Source: Cryptomeria japonica (taxonomy: Eukaryota > Streptophyta > Pinopsida > Cupressales > Cupressaceae). Taken from it: 64,000 nt of DNA. Below are positions 12,247-22,604 of the stretch, in pieces (within the stretch, counting starts at the first letter, position 1; each line of letters starts with the position of its first letter). The translations under genes were made by a program, and so were the position numbers. The notes under the pieces were generated by a model. That model saw only the letters and a program-made list of their open reading frames with translations. It searched no databases and had not been told where the DNA came from. The DNA is taken from the NCBI RefSeq assembly GCF_030272615.1, contig NC_081414.1:818408396-818472395 (forward strand). The letters are read 5' to 3'.

Positions 12247-13484
12247 GAATATTTAAAGTAAAAGCATACAAATGCTTGCTTGAATGATAGAGTATAACCT
12301 TTAGCATAGATTGCAATTTTTGAATAAGATTATTTTCATTAAAAAAGACTATTTTTCTCCTTTGATCTCCTAAATCTAATTATTGTTGTCCACGATGTCA
12401 CTTTATAGCACAACTAAGCTATAAATTCTAACACCCCATTTCATCTCAAGATAGTAATTTAAAAAATAAATAAAATCTTTTCCTAAAAATAACCCACTTA
12501 TCATGATGTCATCCATTAACTCATCGTAAATGATAACTCTTTTATGAGAACACCTACCACTTTATTTTAGAATTATTCTCTTATGTAATTTATTGACAAT
12601 ACATAACCTCACTTATTAAATATTATTCGATCAAATTTATAACCCTACAATTAAATTTCTTTATTTCTTACTCTCATTAATTAAAAATAAAAAATTGCAC
12701 CCACATAAACCAAATTAATTAAAAAGAAACATTACAATTACTACTTCCTCCCTGTAATCTCCCAGAAGTGATGAATCTTATGTTTTAGAATCTTTATATA
12801 GATTTTATCTTTTACAGATTAAGAGACAAAAGACAATACAATCCGAATAGTCTTTGGTCCTTTGCAAATTAAAATTTAAAATCTTCATGTAGCTTGTATT
12901 GCTCTTTATATAAAAAAATTTAATGACATCGACCCTTTTATGATGTCCTTACAATGACTTTGGAAGTAACCATCTAAGAGGAGGGGAGGTTATTCAATAT
13001 ACATATAATTATGATTATATCATTCAAAGAGTTTAGAGAGATTCAAAGGGAAGTGTGTGTATTAGAGTCTTAGATAATTAAATTTAAACATATCAATTGT
13101 TAGATCTTCATTGGACAAACAACAAAATAATTAATCCGGTATTGAGTATGTTGTGTTTCTAACATTTATCATTTATTTATTTGAAATGAATGTATAAGCT
13201 ATTTGTTTTCATTTAATAACATTTGAGATCTTCTTCTAGCCCATTTTAAAGGTGATTTGATGAAGAAATATATTTCAATAATTAAAAATGAACATTAATT
13301 TCAATAAACTAATTTATATATAATTGTTTTCTATTAAAATATGTAGGGAAGGCCCCCAACCCATTACAAATTTGAAACACAAACCATCAAAAACTAAAAT
13401 TGGAACAAAACTAGTCATAGAAATAGTAGAGCAAGAGCCAAATAGATTACATCGTATTTTGAATCAAGGCTTTGGGACTACTTA
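11320..13484. other. AT-rich non-coding spacer
   Basis: I recognise no gene, LTR terminus or RNA gene here. A short plus-strand ORF at 13324-13512 (about 62 codons) has no recognisable motif and runs into the start of element X. A TA microsatellite is at 12210-12240. Confidence 0.5.
12210..12240. repeat. (TA)15 microsatellite
   Basis: Uninterrupted TA dinucleotide run in AT-rich spacer. Confidence 0.95.
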
Positions 13485-14472
13485 TTGTTACTGCGTCATT
13501 TATTCCTCATGATAAGAGTGAGTCATCCTTTAAGATTTTCAGTTGGAGTCCTAATCTTTCTTGTGATACCTCGGTTCAAGTCCTTAGTACGTCTGTAAAT
13601 CCTTTTTCAATCATAAAAGTCAAGTTTAGATAATTGGTTGAACTCTGTGAACACGTTGAACCATTTTGAACCAGGTTCAACAGGTTCATTTAGGTTCCAT
13701 AGGTTCCTAGGTGTTCAAGGAGGTTTTTCATACTAATATTTTCTCTAAGTGTCTTGCAGCGGCTCTCTAAAAGTTTCTTGTTCGGTGATATGTTACTTTA
13801 TTTCTCTCCAGGTTTTGAACTCATTGAACCAAGTTCAAGAGGTTCAAACATGTTCAACATGTTCAACATGTTCAATATAGCACAAGTGGTCAGCAGCTTG
13901 ATATTATTTGTTTTCTCGGCAAAATTCTCCTTGAGCGCGGCGTACATCTTGAACTACTTGAACGCCCATGAAGTCTGTTCAGGATGTTCATATGTGTTCG
14001 AAGTTGGTGGGTCCCGCGGGTTTTAATGATTCGATGGTGCATTCATTGCCAAATATGAGGAGGCAGAACCATGTCTTAAGTGACGTCAATCCTTGGTTTT
14101 TGGAAGTAAGTAATCATTTTGGGAACTGGCGGTTACTTCAAAAACACCGCCATGCATTCAATGCATGTGTGCGATGTCTAATCCACAAACTCAACACACT
14201 CAGACTGAAAATTGGAATTATTGCATTCAATGTTTTTGTGTCATTGCCTTCACTAATAAGGTATGAAGGATTGTTAGTGCTCCGCATTTGTTCCTCGCTG
14301 ATGTGTCTTTGTTTTTCCTGGATAGGAGTCTTGTTTGCTGCTAGCCGTTGTCTGGTTGTTCAACTGTGAAGGTAAGGATAACAAGTCACCCCAGCTTAGA
14401 CATAGGTCTAATTCAACTTTGGATTTTTGTACTCCTCGGCATACCCGGTCCCGAAGTGCCGCTCAAAGAAAT
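13485..14472 (+). repeat. Element X, left copy: sequence upstream of the accessory ORF
   Basis: This matches 30574-31556 closely and marks where the left, truncated copy of element X begins. It is rich in GTTCAA/TTGAAC words, including the palindrome TTGAACC-A-GGTTCAA (13666-13680). A 9-base ATGTTCAAC unit near 13850-13875 occurs one time more than in the right copy. Small ORFs exist in both copies but share no recognisable domain, so I treat it as untranslated 3' or intergenic sequence between pol and the accessory ORF. Confidence 0.65.
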
Positions 14473-15843
14473 ATGGATCGGGCAAAGGATACAGGGGTGA
14501 AAGATACCATTCTCGATGCCCAAATATTTGAAATTGAAGACTTTGACGGCGATGTTGCTAGTGCCATGGATTCTCATACAGTGACTGTGGCTATGACGCC
14601 ACCTTCCAAGATGATCAAAGGAACCACTGGTTCCAGTGCAATTCCTAAGTGGTTGACCACCTCAGTGAACAAAAAATGGAGTTTTCTTCCCGTGACTATT
14701 CCAATTCAGGAAATGGTCATTAAATACACAGAGAAGAATCCAAAGCCAAAAAGGTTCAAGACTGTCGCTCGCCTGGACAATGATGAGGGAACTGGAAAAT
14801 GGGTTGTTGAAATCGCCTCGTATAAACCCAAGGATGAAAACAAGGAGGCTAGCCTCGATGATTTCGAGATCACAAAGGTGGAATTGGGAAACATGAGTAG
14901 AGACACAGACAATCATTTCTTCTAAGTATCGGCAAAGAAAATGCTCACTAGGTCGGAGAAGGATGGGCGAGAAAAGAGAGAACTAAAGCAACACAAAAAT
15001 GTTCTGGCCCAGTTCATCAATAGTATTGGTTGCCTTGGGGCACTCCCAATATCTCATGCTACAGAGAACTTCAACCCAACTTCGTCGAAAAATAAAAAGC
15101 TAATGAGCCAAGTTCAATGGGCCAAGAGTATTGTTGAAGTTGTGGAGAAATGGATTGAGGGAATAATCAAGGACGGCAAGAAGTATATTACCGACTCCCA
15201 GAGGCTATGCGATGAAATACAGGGCCTTATTGCCGAAGTTCAAAATCAGCTTGTGTCGTGAGAGAAGGAGGAGCACAAATGGCAGAATATCTTGCCTTTG
15301 TTTGCCAAAATAGAAGAATATGGAGTTACCAGGTTTTTGACAAAACACTCAATCAAGCTAGTGGCGGATGAATGTCAACTTTTTGTGCTGAAGAAAACCA
15401 TAATGTGGCGAGTGCTTACCTTCAAGTTTGTGATCACCGATGCAAAGACCTCTATTTACGAACTCCAAGATCTCCAGTGCAGCATAGTTAATGATAACAA
15501 GGTGGTTAACCCTGACCATGATTGGCAGTTGGGAATTTGTGGGTTGAGCACACAGGATGCAATCAGGTCTTTCCGGATGAACATGGAGAAGATCAAGGCC
15601 AAGGGTAATTTCACTCCGGAAGATATAACCAGGGTGGCTAGGATTGAGTCTATGACTTTCATTGGAAATGATCAACTGTCGAAACATTTTTAAAAGATGG
15701 TGAAGCACCGGTGGAATAAGGAGGCAGCAAAGGCGAAGCTCAACGCGATGAAAGTTCTGAACCAATCCATTGTCCAAGAACTCACAACCACTCACGACGC
15801 CCACAAAAGCGGAGAGGATGATGATGATGGAAAAGTGGCATAA
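14473..15843 (+). pseudogene. Element X accessory ORF (left copy), ~457 codons, unknown function
   Basis: One reading frame runs from ATG 14473 (MDRAKDTGVKDT...) to TAA 15841-15843, broken only by stops at 14923 (TAA), 15259 (TGA) and 15691 (TAA). In the right copy the second of these is TGG, so the TGA here is a G-to-A change. The first stop is shared by both copies, so it predates their separation or is a real ORF end. The protein is hydrophilic and charged, probably partly coiled-coil, with no RT, gag, protease or envelope-like motif and no membrane segment. It lies between pol and the 3' LTR, the place of extra ORFs in some large plant Ty3/gypsy elements. Function is unknown. Confidence 0.6.
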
Positions 15844-15954
15844 TGCATTGATTTAGGCCCGGTTCTCTTTATTCTTGTAATTTCTCATGGTTATGCAAAG
15901 ACTTCGGGACATCTCTCCCAAAATACTTCTTGTTGGTTTCATAATTGTTTACCG

Positions 15955-15985
15955 GGGGAGGTCGAGTTTTCAGGGAGACCTCCCC
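15955..15985. repeat. Hairpin immediately before the element X LTR
   Basis: GGGGAGGTC (15955-15963) pairs perfectly with GACCTCCCC (15977-15985) across a 13-base loop. The purine-rich left arm may be the polypurine tract that primes plus-strand synthesis, since the LTR appears to start at TGTTCTA (15986). Confidence 0.6.
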
Positions 15986-16063
15986 TGTTCTAAAACTATA
16001 AATTAAGGAAAGATAGATAGTATGGGGGTTGGATTTTGTGACCAATTTTTGGTTTTTCCCTCT

Positions 16064-17279
16064 TGTAAAGCGAAAAAATCACGATCGAACCCTAGTTGCT
16101 CTCCCCTCTTCCAACTCCAAGGAGAGAGAAGGGAGGTTCGCTAGGATTCGATGGTTTTCACTTAGGGGGGAGACTTTACATTCAAAAGAGGGGTTGAAAC
16201 CCACAAGATCCAATCCCACGCAATGCAAGATTGGATGCTAAATGAGTTTCAAGGGTTAAGACAGCAAGGCTACCCTCTTTTGTAAAGAATGTGCATAGAA
16301 GAATTGAGCTAGGAATGCATAGAAAGTGACAAAGATTCGCTTTATAAACTGAGATAGGAATACATTATGAAGCTGCGGACCTGGAATTAGCAGTAAAATG
16401 TCGATACGGCGCTGTCCTGCAAATTTGAGCAAAAGTTGTCGGGACGATGGCGCCCGGCGCCACGGTCCTCCGAAAAATCTGCGAAACGAAGGGGGATCTA
16501 TTCGTCTCTGCACAAGGATTCTAGATCTTCAATCTCAGCCGCGTACCTGCAACCTACACACACAAAAGCGAAGATGATTGGGGGGTTAGGGATTAGGGGT
16601 TTGCCTTTAGGTCAAACCCCGGTTTTGGAATTAACCAAGAAATGAGCAAGAGCTGTAAATGTAAATGACTGTAAAACAAGTACTAATACCTTGTTCTAAG
16701 GATGTTTGTATCCTTATGTGCGAAGGTTTAGATGTTGTATGTTGTATGTTGTATGTAGCATGTAGTATGTGATCTCCTCTTCAATGGTTGAATCCTTGTC
16801 TTGAATGCAACACTTAGCCTTGAATGGAGACTTAGAAGGAATGCTTGAATGCTTGAGTATAGTTTCCACGCCTTTTTCATCATGTATGTGTTATCTCCCA
16901 ATGAGAGAGAAAAATGTAGTTTATATACTTGTCAATTAGGGCTGATAGACTGATTTTCCCGACCTTAGGCCGACCAGGAAAGATAATTTCCAAATTGCAA
17001 ACAAAAAGACCCGAGACCCCTTAGGAGACCGGGCCCAAAATAGGACCCAGGGACCAGGGCGCTGGGCACCATGGTCCTGGGGACCAGGGCGCTGGGCGCT
17101 CTGGTCCCACCTCCCGGGACATCAGGGTGCAAGGAGGTTCAGGCCAGGGTACTTGAAAAATGCAGTTTTTGGTGTCGTGAGCAAGTTTCGGGGTCTCCAT
17201 TCAGGTTGCGTGTTGCATCGCCATCGTGAAGACCGAAATGCAGTTGAAATTGCAAGTGTCGCAATTTTAGGACGCTACA
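16064..17279 (-). repeat. Left (3') LTR of the gag/protease-only element
   Basis: 1,216 bp, closely matching 22605-23796. It carries the hairpin GGAC..TGGCGC/GCGCCA..GTCC at 16442-16468. It also has two adjacent GGACCA/TGGTCC-type hairpins (17051-17077 and 17081-17107), where the right LTR has only one. The purine-rich complement of 17280-17294 next to it is the polypurine tract. A short TGTATGT tandem repeat lies near 16735-16760. Confidence 0.85.
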
Positions 17280-18016
17280 TTTAGCCCCCACCTTAGCGGG
17301 AGTATGTATGCTCATACTTCCGGTAAAGTACAAGGAAACAACATTGAAAAAATTTCACCACATCAAGGAGGCAAGACACACCAAGCCCCCAGTGGACTAA
17401 GGATCTTACGACTTCGATTGACAAAGTAAAAGGGAAGATCACGAAGGAGAACCATGACTGTCAGTAGTAAGGTTCCCTCACTATGAGTCATGCAAGAAAG
17501 ATATCAAGAATTTTCAAGGCAAAGCTAAATTTGCCAAGAAATTCTCAAGTATCTTGAAAAGATATGAACGGGATGTATGCCCCCCTACGTTAAAGCGATC
17601 GCACACGCCTCACCGGGGGTGATTGCTTTAAGGTAGTGATACATATAAGAAATGAGAAAGGAGCACGTTATCGCAAGGATTTAGCCCCCAAGTGTGAGAT
17701 AAGCCCAAGGATAATAGACACAAAACACAAAGCACGAGGTGACTTCGCTTTCCTTGGGGTCAGTATGCTGTATGATAAGTCATGTATATATCATATGTAT
17801 GTATGCATAATTGTTCTTCATTCCCCAATCAAGGAAGGTCACCTAGAAGAAGGGAACACATGTGTCTTTTGAGTCAACATGAGAGAGATCGAGAGATCTC
17901 CATGCTTTGCATCGTCCTCGAGTAGACAACACTAAGGACAACAAATAGAAGAATGAGAATAACATATAGAAGAAGTAACACAAGAGAGGAGGAGAGAATC
18001 TGCTATGCTAATGTAA
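17280..18016. other. 3' untranslated part of the gag/protease-only element
   Basis: Polypurine tract at 17280-17294 (read on the minus strand), then non-coding sequence between the 3' LTR and the end of the coding frame. This is where RT, RNase H and integrase would be expected in an autonomous relative; no trace of them is visible. Confidence 0.6.
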
Positions 18017-18769
18017 CTAGTCTAGCACATCATCTACCCCCCGATCTTGCTGATCAATGTTTCGGGAAGGCAGGGAACACGCTAGAGGAGGAACATTCAA
18101 CACAACAGATGGAGCTATCACAAGATCCAAACAAGGGCTATGTTCATGTTCCGAGCCACATTGTTCTTGTCTAGGAGCTAGGATAAGTGCTTTAGAAAAT
18201 TCATTAGATAAATGGTTATCAATATCAACAAGTTCATATTCACTATCAGAAGCAAGAGAAGTAATATTTTCATCATGAATAACATTTTCATCTATATCAT
18301 CATCAAGATTTATAAAAATAGGATCTTTAACTCGCACAGGATCAAGACCATCATGCATCTTATGTTTAGGAGATTTAGGCTCAATGTCCGGCTGAGGAGA
18401 AAATGGAATAATGCTCGTTGAAGGTGTTTTTGGAGATGGCAAAGTTTGAGAAGCAGCTGCTTGACCTCTAAGACGACGCTTTCGTCGGCGTTCACGTGCA
18501 GAACGATTTCGTCTAGTCTTAGTAGGAAGTGAAGAAGATTGAGGAGGAGGAATGTTCTCATCCTTATCACTTGGGTGTTTAGGTTGTGGTCTCTTAGGCT
18601 GAATAATAGGAGAAGAAGAAAGTCTCTTCTCTCTATAAAAGGAAGGAGGAGGAACTGCTCCATATAAAGGAGGAATTTTTGGTTTAGGAAGGAGACCAAG
18701 TCCATCATGACGAGGAGGTATAGGTCTACTTGTAGGAAGTTTATTAGACATAGACATAGTCACATCCAT
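18017..18769 (-). pseudogene. Proline-rich/basic linker region of the gag-protease polyprotein
   Basis: About 250 codons in the same frame as the protease region upstream, separated by one TAA (18791-18793). The sequence is rich in proline near its start (PPRHDGLGLLPKPKIPP), then has a basic stretch (RRNRSARERRRKRRLRG) and an acidic C-terminal third. In Tat-type elements a disordered linker or G-patch lies here between protease and RT; no G-patch can be recognised. It ends at a stop with no RT following. The basic stretch could bind nucleic acid or act as a nuclear localisation signal, but that is inference. Confidence 0.55.
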
Positions 18770-18790
18770 AGGGATGGGTTGGGAATCTTC

Positions 18791-19624
18791 TTAAGGAAAG
18801 ACATTAGTTTTATCCTTCAAAGGAAGAACTTCCTTCTCAAGAATGATAGGAATGTCAAGTTTAGGTGTTCTAGGTTCACTTAAAGATAGGATCATATCTG
18901 TTTTCCACTTTTGATAAGATTTGAAAAGATGATCACTTCGTGGAGGAAGGGATTGGAATTGTTTAGGCCAAAAGTAATCAAGAGGAACACTAGAGGTTCT
19001 TTCAGCTGGTTTAAAGAGGCTATGATTGACAGTAACAATTTCACCATTATGGGGAAATTTCAAACACTTATGAATAGGAGAAGCAATAGCTTTCATGGAA
19101 GATAGCCAAGGATAGCCAAGCTTCACACGAAATTGTTCGGAAGATGGAATAATAGCAAAGTTCACATCAAGGGATTTGTTATAGACCTCAATAGGCAATG
19201 TAATAGAACCAATTGCAGGAGAAGAAAATGCATCAAATAGTTTCACAATCACATCTGTTTTGTCATAAATCACTTGATTCAATTGCAAAGTAAAAAGAAA
19301 TTCTTCAGTAATAACATTAACCATGCACGAAGGATCAATAAGCACTCCACGACAAGGTGTATTCTTGACTTTTGCAACTATATATAAAGGACCATAAGGT
19401 GCCCTAATGGTTTCACTGGAATCAAATGTGATGGAAGGTTCTTTAGGGTTTTCTTGCTGCTCTACAAAGTTAATCACATTTGGAGTCATAGACACAAGAC
19501 CATCAGATGAAAGAGAGGAATCATTAGTCTCAATCGCATTAGAAGTATGAGAAGGTAATGGATCAGTGAAAATCTGAAGATTTTGATTAGGAGGAGCTAC
19601 AGATGTATTGCCTTTATCATTCAC
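18791..19624 (-). pseudogene. Retropepsin-like region with altered active site
   Basis: About 277 codons, continuous in frame with gag apart from one TGA (19625-19627). The block GVLIDPSCMVNVI aligns with the retropepsin active-site strand (LIDxGxxxNVI in related elements), and a C-terminal LGYPWLSSM matches the conserved LGRPW turn. The catalytic D-[ST/G]-G is changed to D-P-S, so normal aspartic protease activity is unlikely unless the domain has another use. The first 60-80 residues are a Ser/Thr/Asn-rich spacer. It follows gag as in Ty3/gypsy polyproteins. Confidence 0.65.
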
Positions 19625-21370
19625 TCAAGAAACAGAAATAGTATTATTATCAATCAAATCTTGAATTTTACCCTTTAAAGAAAAACATTTTTCAGTATCA
19701 TGCCCAGGCTGACGATGAAATTGACAAAAGGCTTTGTTATCAAAATAAGGTGAAGTAATCTTTGCAGGATCAATTTGTCTTATAGGAGGAAGAGTAAGCA
19801 CATTTTGTTCCAATAATTTATTCATAATACTATGCAATGATTCATTCAAAGGAGTATACTTTCTTTCTTTCTTGAAAAATTTAGAAATAGGAGGCACACC
19901 TGATGCTGCATTCACATTGTTGTTGATGATGTTTTCATTGAATTTGATGGAGTCTCTGTTCGGTTTAAACTTCCCAAATGGTTGTTGACTGCTATCACCC
20001 TTATCACTCGGAGCCATAGGATGTGATTGTTCCATTTGACTCACAGTCAGTTGATAATTGTGAAGAGTTGCACACAACTGTTGGAAAGAAGTAAACTTAG
20101 AAAACAGAAGTTTGTCTCGAATATCTTTTTGTAAATTAGAAATAAAGATTCTTTTAATATCATTGTCAGGCACTGGAAAAGAAATTTGAGCATACAAATG
20201 CTTATATCTACCAATGAAATTAGTCACTTTTTCTTTAACACCTTGTTTACAATGCATTAAATCAATCAAAGTAACTTTAGGACTTATATTGTTTTGAAAT
20301 TGTTGAATGAAAGCATTTGCAAGTTGTTCGAAAGAAGTAATAGAATAGGAAGGCAACAAGCAATACCATTGTAGGGCTTTGTCTCTTAATGTTCTCGTGA
20401 ATAATTTTGCAAGCAACCTTGGGTCATAAGCAAAATCAGTACATATTGTTTGAAAAGTCTTAACATGTGTTAGAGGATCTCCTTTACCATTATAAAGCTC
20501 CAAATGCGGGATTTCAACATGTTTAGGAGGGATAGCTCGGACAATGTCAAGAGAAAGTGGGCTCGCAACATCAAATGTGGGCACACTAAACTTAGATTGA
20601 TTCATAGAGGCAATTTGTTGCTGTAAAGAAGAGACAGTTTGTGCAAGATTGTTAATGGTCGCTTCAGTCAAAGAATTCATATTAGATGTGTTAGATTGAG
20701 ATGGAGGTGTTATGTTATTGAAAGAAGGTAAAGAGTAAGGTGGTGGGACTCTATGATAATTAGTCATAGGAGATGATTGGACAGGAGGAACACTACAAGG
20801 AGGAATGGAATGATTAAATGAATTGCCCCCTTGCGTCATGTTCATTTGTGAAGATGTAATAGGAACACTCATTGAAGGAGTGAATGAAGAAGTCGGATTG
20901 AATGAAGGAAGAGGGTTAATTGAAAAGGAAGGATTGCCCCCATGACTAGTGATCACAGGAGGAATGTCTTGTGTAGAAGTAGCCATTATGTTTGATGTAA
21001 AGGTAGGTATGCTAGCAATAGAAGTCATCAAAGGAATAGAATGATTGACTTGTGTAGGAGGTTGTGTATAACCTAAAGTTTCGGCACAACTCTTCATAGG
21101 CATCACGTTTGAATTCACAATGTTTGAAATACCACACAAAATATCAATTCCATTCTTATCACTTTGAAGCATACGTTTTAGACCCTCAATTAAAGGAAGA
21201 GCTTGACTATCAGGGTATTCTTGAGACATCCATTGTCGAAAATTGTCAAATTGGTTATCCAATTTCGAAAGTTGTTCTTCAGAAACCTCATGGAGAGCTT
21301 CTTCATCATTAGGAGGATTAGAGGAATTACCCATGTCCTCGTTAAAAAGGCCATTCAAATTAGGTTCCAT
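19625..21370 (-). CDS. Gag polyprotein, Ty3/gypsy (Tat-like)
   Basis: This 581-codon ORF starts at an ATG and is uninterrupted. Residues ~1-260 are Ser/Pro/Asn-rich. A Retrotrans_gag domain follows at ~280-460 (HLELYNGKGDPLTHVKTF at its start, then ALQWYCLLP). Near the end is the metal-binding-like CQFHRQPGHDTEKCFSL, a CxFHxxxGHxxxxC form used by many Tat-type gag proteins instead of the CCHC knuckle. Gag packages the element RNA in virus-like particles. The ORF ends at TGA and the protease frame continues directly without shift, so the stop may be recent damage or a readthrough site. It is the best-preserved long ORF in the window. Confidence 0.85.
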   Translation of the reverse strand: MEPNLNGLFNEDMGNSSNPPNDEEALHEVSEEQLSKLDNQFDNFRQWMSQEYPDSQALPLIEGLKRMLQSDKNGIDILCGISNIVNSNVMPMKSCAETLGYTQPPTQVNHSIPLMTSIASIPTFTSNIMATSTQDIPPVITSHGGNPSFSINPLPSFNPTSSFTPSMSVPITSSQMNMTQGGNSFNHSIPPCSVPPVQSSPMTNYHRVPPPYSLPSFNNITPPSQSNTSNMNSLTEATINNLAQTVSSLQQQIASMNQSKFSVPTFDVASPLSLDIVRAIPPKHVEIPHLELYNGKGDPLTHVKTFQTICTDFAYDPRLLAKLFTRTLRDKALQWYCLLPSYSITSFEQLANAFIQQFQNNISPKVTLIDLMHCKQGVKEKVTNFIGRYKHLYAQISFPVPDNDIKRIFISNLQKDIRDKLLFSKFTSFQQLCATLHNYQLTVSQMEQSHPMAPSDKGDSSQQPFGKFKPNRDSIKFNENIINNNVNAASGVPPISKFFKKERKYTPLNESLHSIMNKLLEQNVLTLPPIRQIDPAKITSPYFDNKAFCQFHRQPGHDTEKCFSLKGKIQDLIDNNTISVS

Positions 21371-22604
21371 CTCCTCAGTAGTTAAACCTCAGAAAGACTT
21401 AATTCTACGGCTTCGTCTAATGGGAATAGTGTAAGTAGGGCTTATTGTTGTTAAACTCATGCACTAGAGAAGGAGAGAAAATTTTGATTTTAGAGGTAGC
21501 AATTTGCAGTAAAATCAGCCAATCTTCTGGATTTAAGCTGTTAAATGCAATCACAACAGTCTCCCGAAATTTCAGAAAAAATGTCCGGGACCGTGGCGCT
21601 CGGAGTGCAACACGGTCCTTGCAACTTTTTTCGAAATTTGCAGGGATGAAAGGTATGATGATTTTAAAGTCAATCTGAAAAAATTGAGTGATTTTACAAT
21701 CTGTAGATAGGCCAAATTAAAGTTGCAATCTCAAAATTGAACCCTACCCAGATTGTCGAAAAAAAGAGGGAAACTGAAATTTTGAATTTTATGATTTTAG
21801 AGGGAATGTCAAGAGTAATGCAAACTTTGAAATTTAAAAATTGACTCAATTTCATGGAAAATTCAATTTTGAAAGCGGAAATCAAAGTTGTTGTAATTAA
21901 GCACTTAATTTCAAAAGTCACAAAATGTAAGAACTTGAATAAAGCACTGAAATTTTTAATCAATGTTAACGCACTTTTCAGATTTAGGACAGTAAGAACA
22001 CAATTTTGACACAAAATTTCAGTTTCAATGATTTTTGAATGTTTAAAAGCCTTAATCCAAGCAATTACAAGACCAACTTTGACTGTAATTTTGAAGGTGT
22101 TAAAATTGATAAAATCAGCCAAAATTCTGGATTTTAGCAGAAAAATACAGTAAGATCTCGCTCCTGAAATTTCAGAAAAAATGTCGGGGACGATGGCGCT
22201 CGGCGCCACGGTCCTCGCAACTTTTTTCCAATTCAGGGATGAAAGATATTGTGATTTTATTGCGGAATCCAAAGTTACAGCTGATTTGGAGATGTTTTGA
22301 TCGGTGAAATTGTCGAACAAAGGTTGGATCAAGAGGGTTTCAAAAATTAGGGTTTTGACACTTAACCACTTAATTTTCAAAATTAAAACATAGATATGAA
22401 TTGATAATTTGTAATAGAAGGACAGATCTGAAACAAGCATTAACAATTAAAAATTTCACAAGTTTAATTACTAAAAAGAAATTTTAGGGTTTTTATGCAA
22501 TCACCTCTAAAATTTTGCAAAAGATCAAACATGGAAATGTAATCAATTTTTTCAGATCTAAGCATGAAAAATCAGAAAGGATGTTCACGTCGGGTTCACC
22601 AAAA
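21371..22604 (-). other. 5' leader and primer binding site of the gag/protease-only element
   Basis: The primer binding site is at 22583-22601, read on the minus strand as TGGTGAACCCGACGTGAAC, 3 bases after the 5' LTR. The leader holds two GC-rich hairpins related to the one in the LTRs: GGAC..TGGCGC/GCGCCA..GTCC at 22188-22214 and GGACCGTG/CACGGTCC at 21588-21618. A 250-codon sense ORF at 22446-21694 is AT-rich in composition and has no recognisable motif; I do not call it a gene. Confidence 0.6.

Noticed and set aside
13324-13512. 62-codon plus-strand ORF before element X
   Set aside because: No recognisable domain; its last codons lie inside element X, so it is a chance fusion across the border.
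13754-14369. Plus-strand ORFs of 90 and 133 codons upstream of the accessory ORF, and their copies at 30846-31452
   Set aside because: They overlap each other in different frames, contain the GTTCAA palindromes, and the short ORF lengths differ between copies; probably untranslated sequence.
15358-15804. 148-codon minus-strand ORF
   Set aside because: Antisense shadow of the accessory ORF.
18310-18708. 132-codon minus-strand ORF overlapping the linker region
   Set aside because: A shadow of the 18017-18769 frame with Leu/Phe-rich translation.
21694-22446. 250-codon minus-strand ORF in the leader of the gag/protease-only element
   Set aside because: Composition is biased to Ile, Leu, Phe, Lys and Ser as expected from AT-rich DNA, it overlaps the repeated hairpin, and it shows no recognisable motif.
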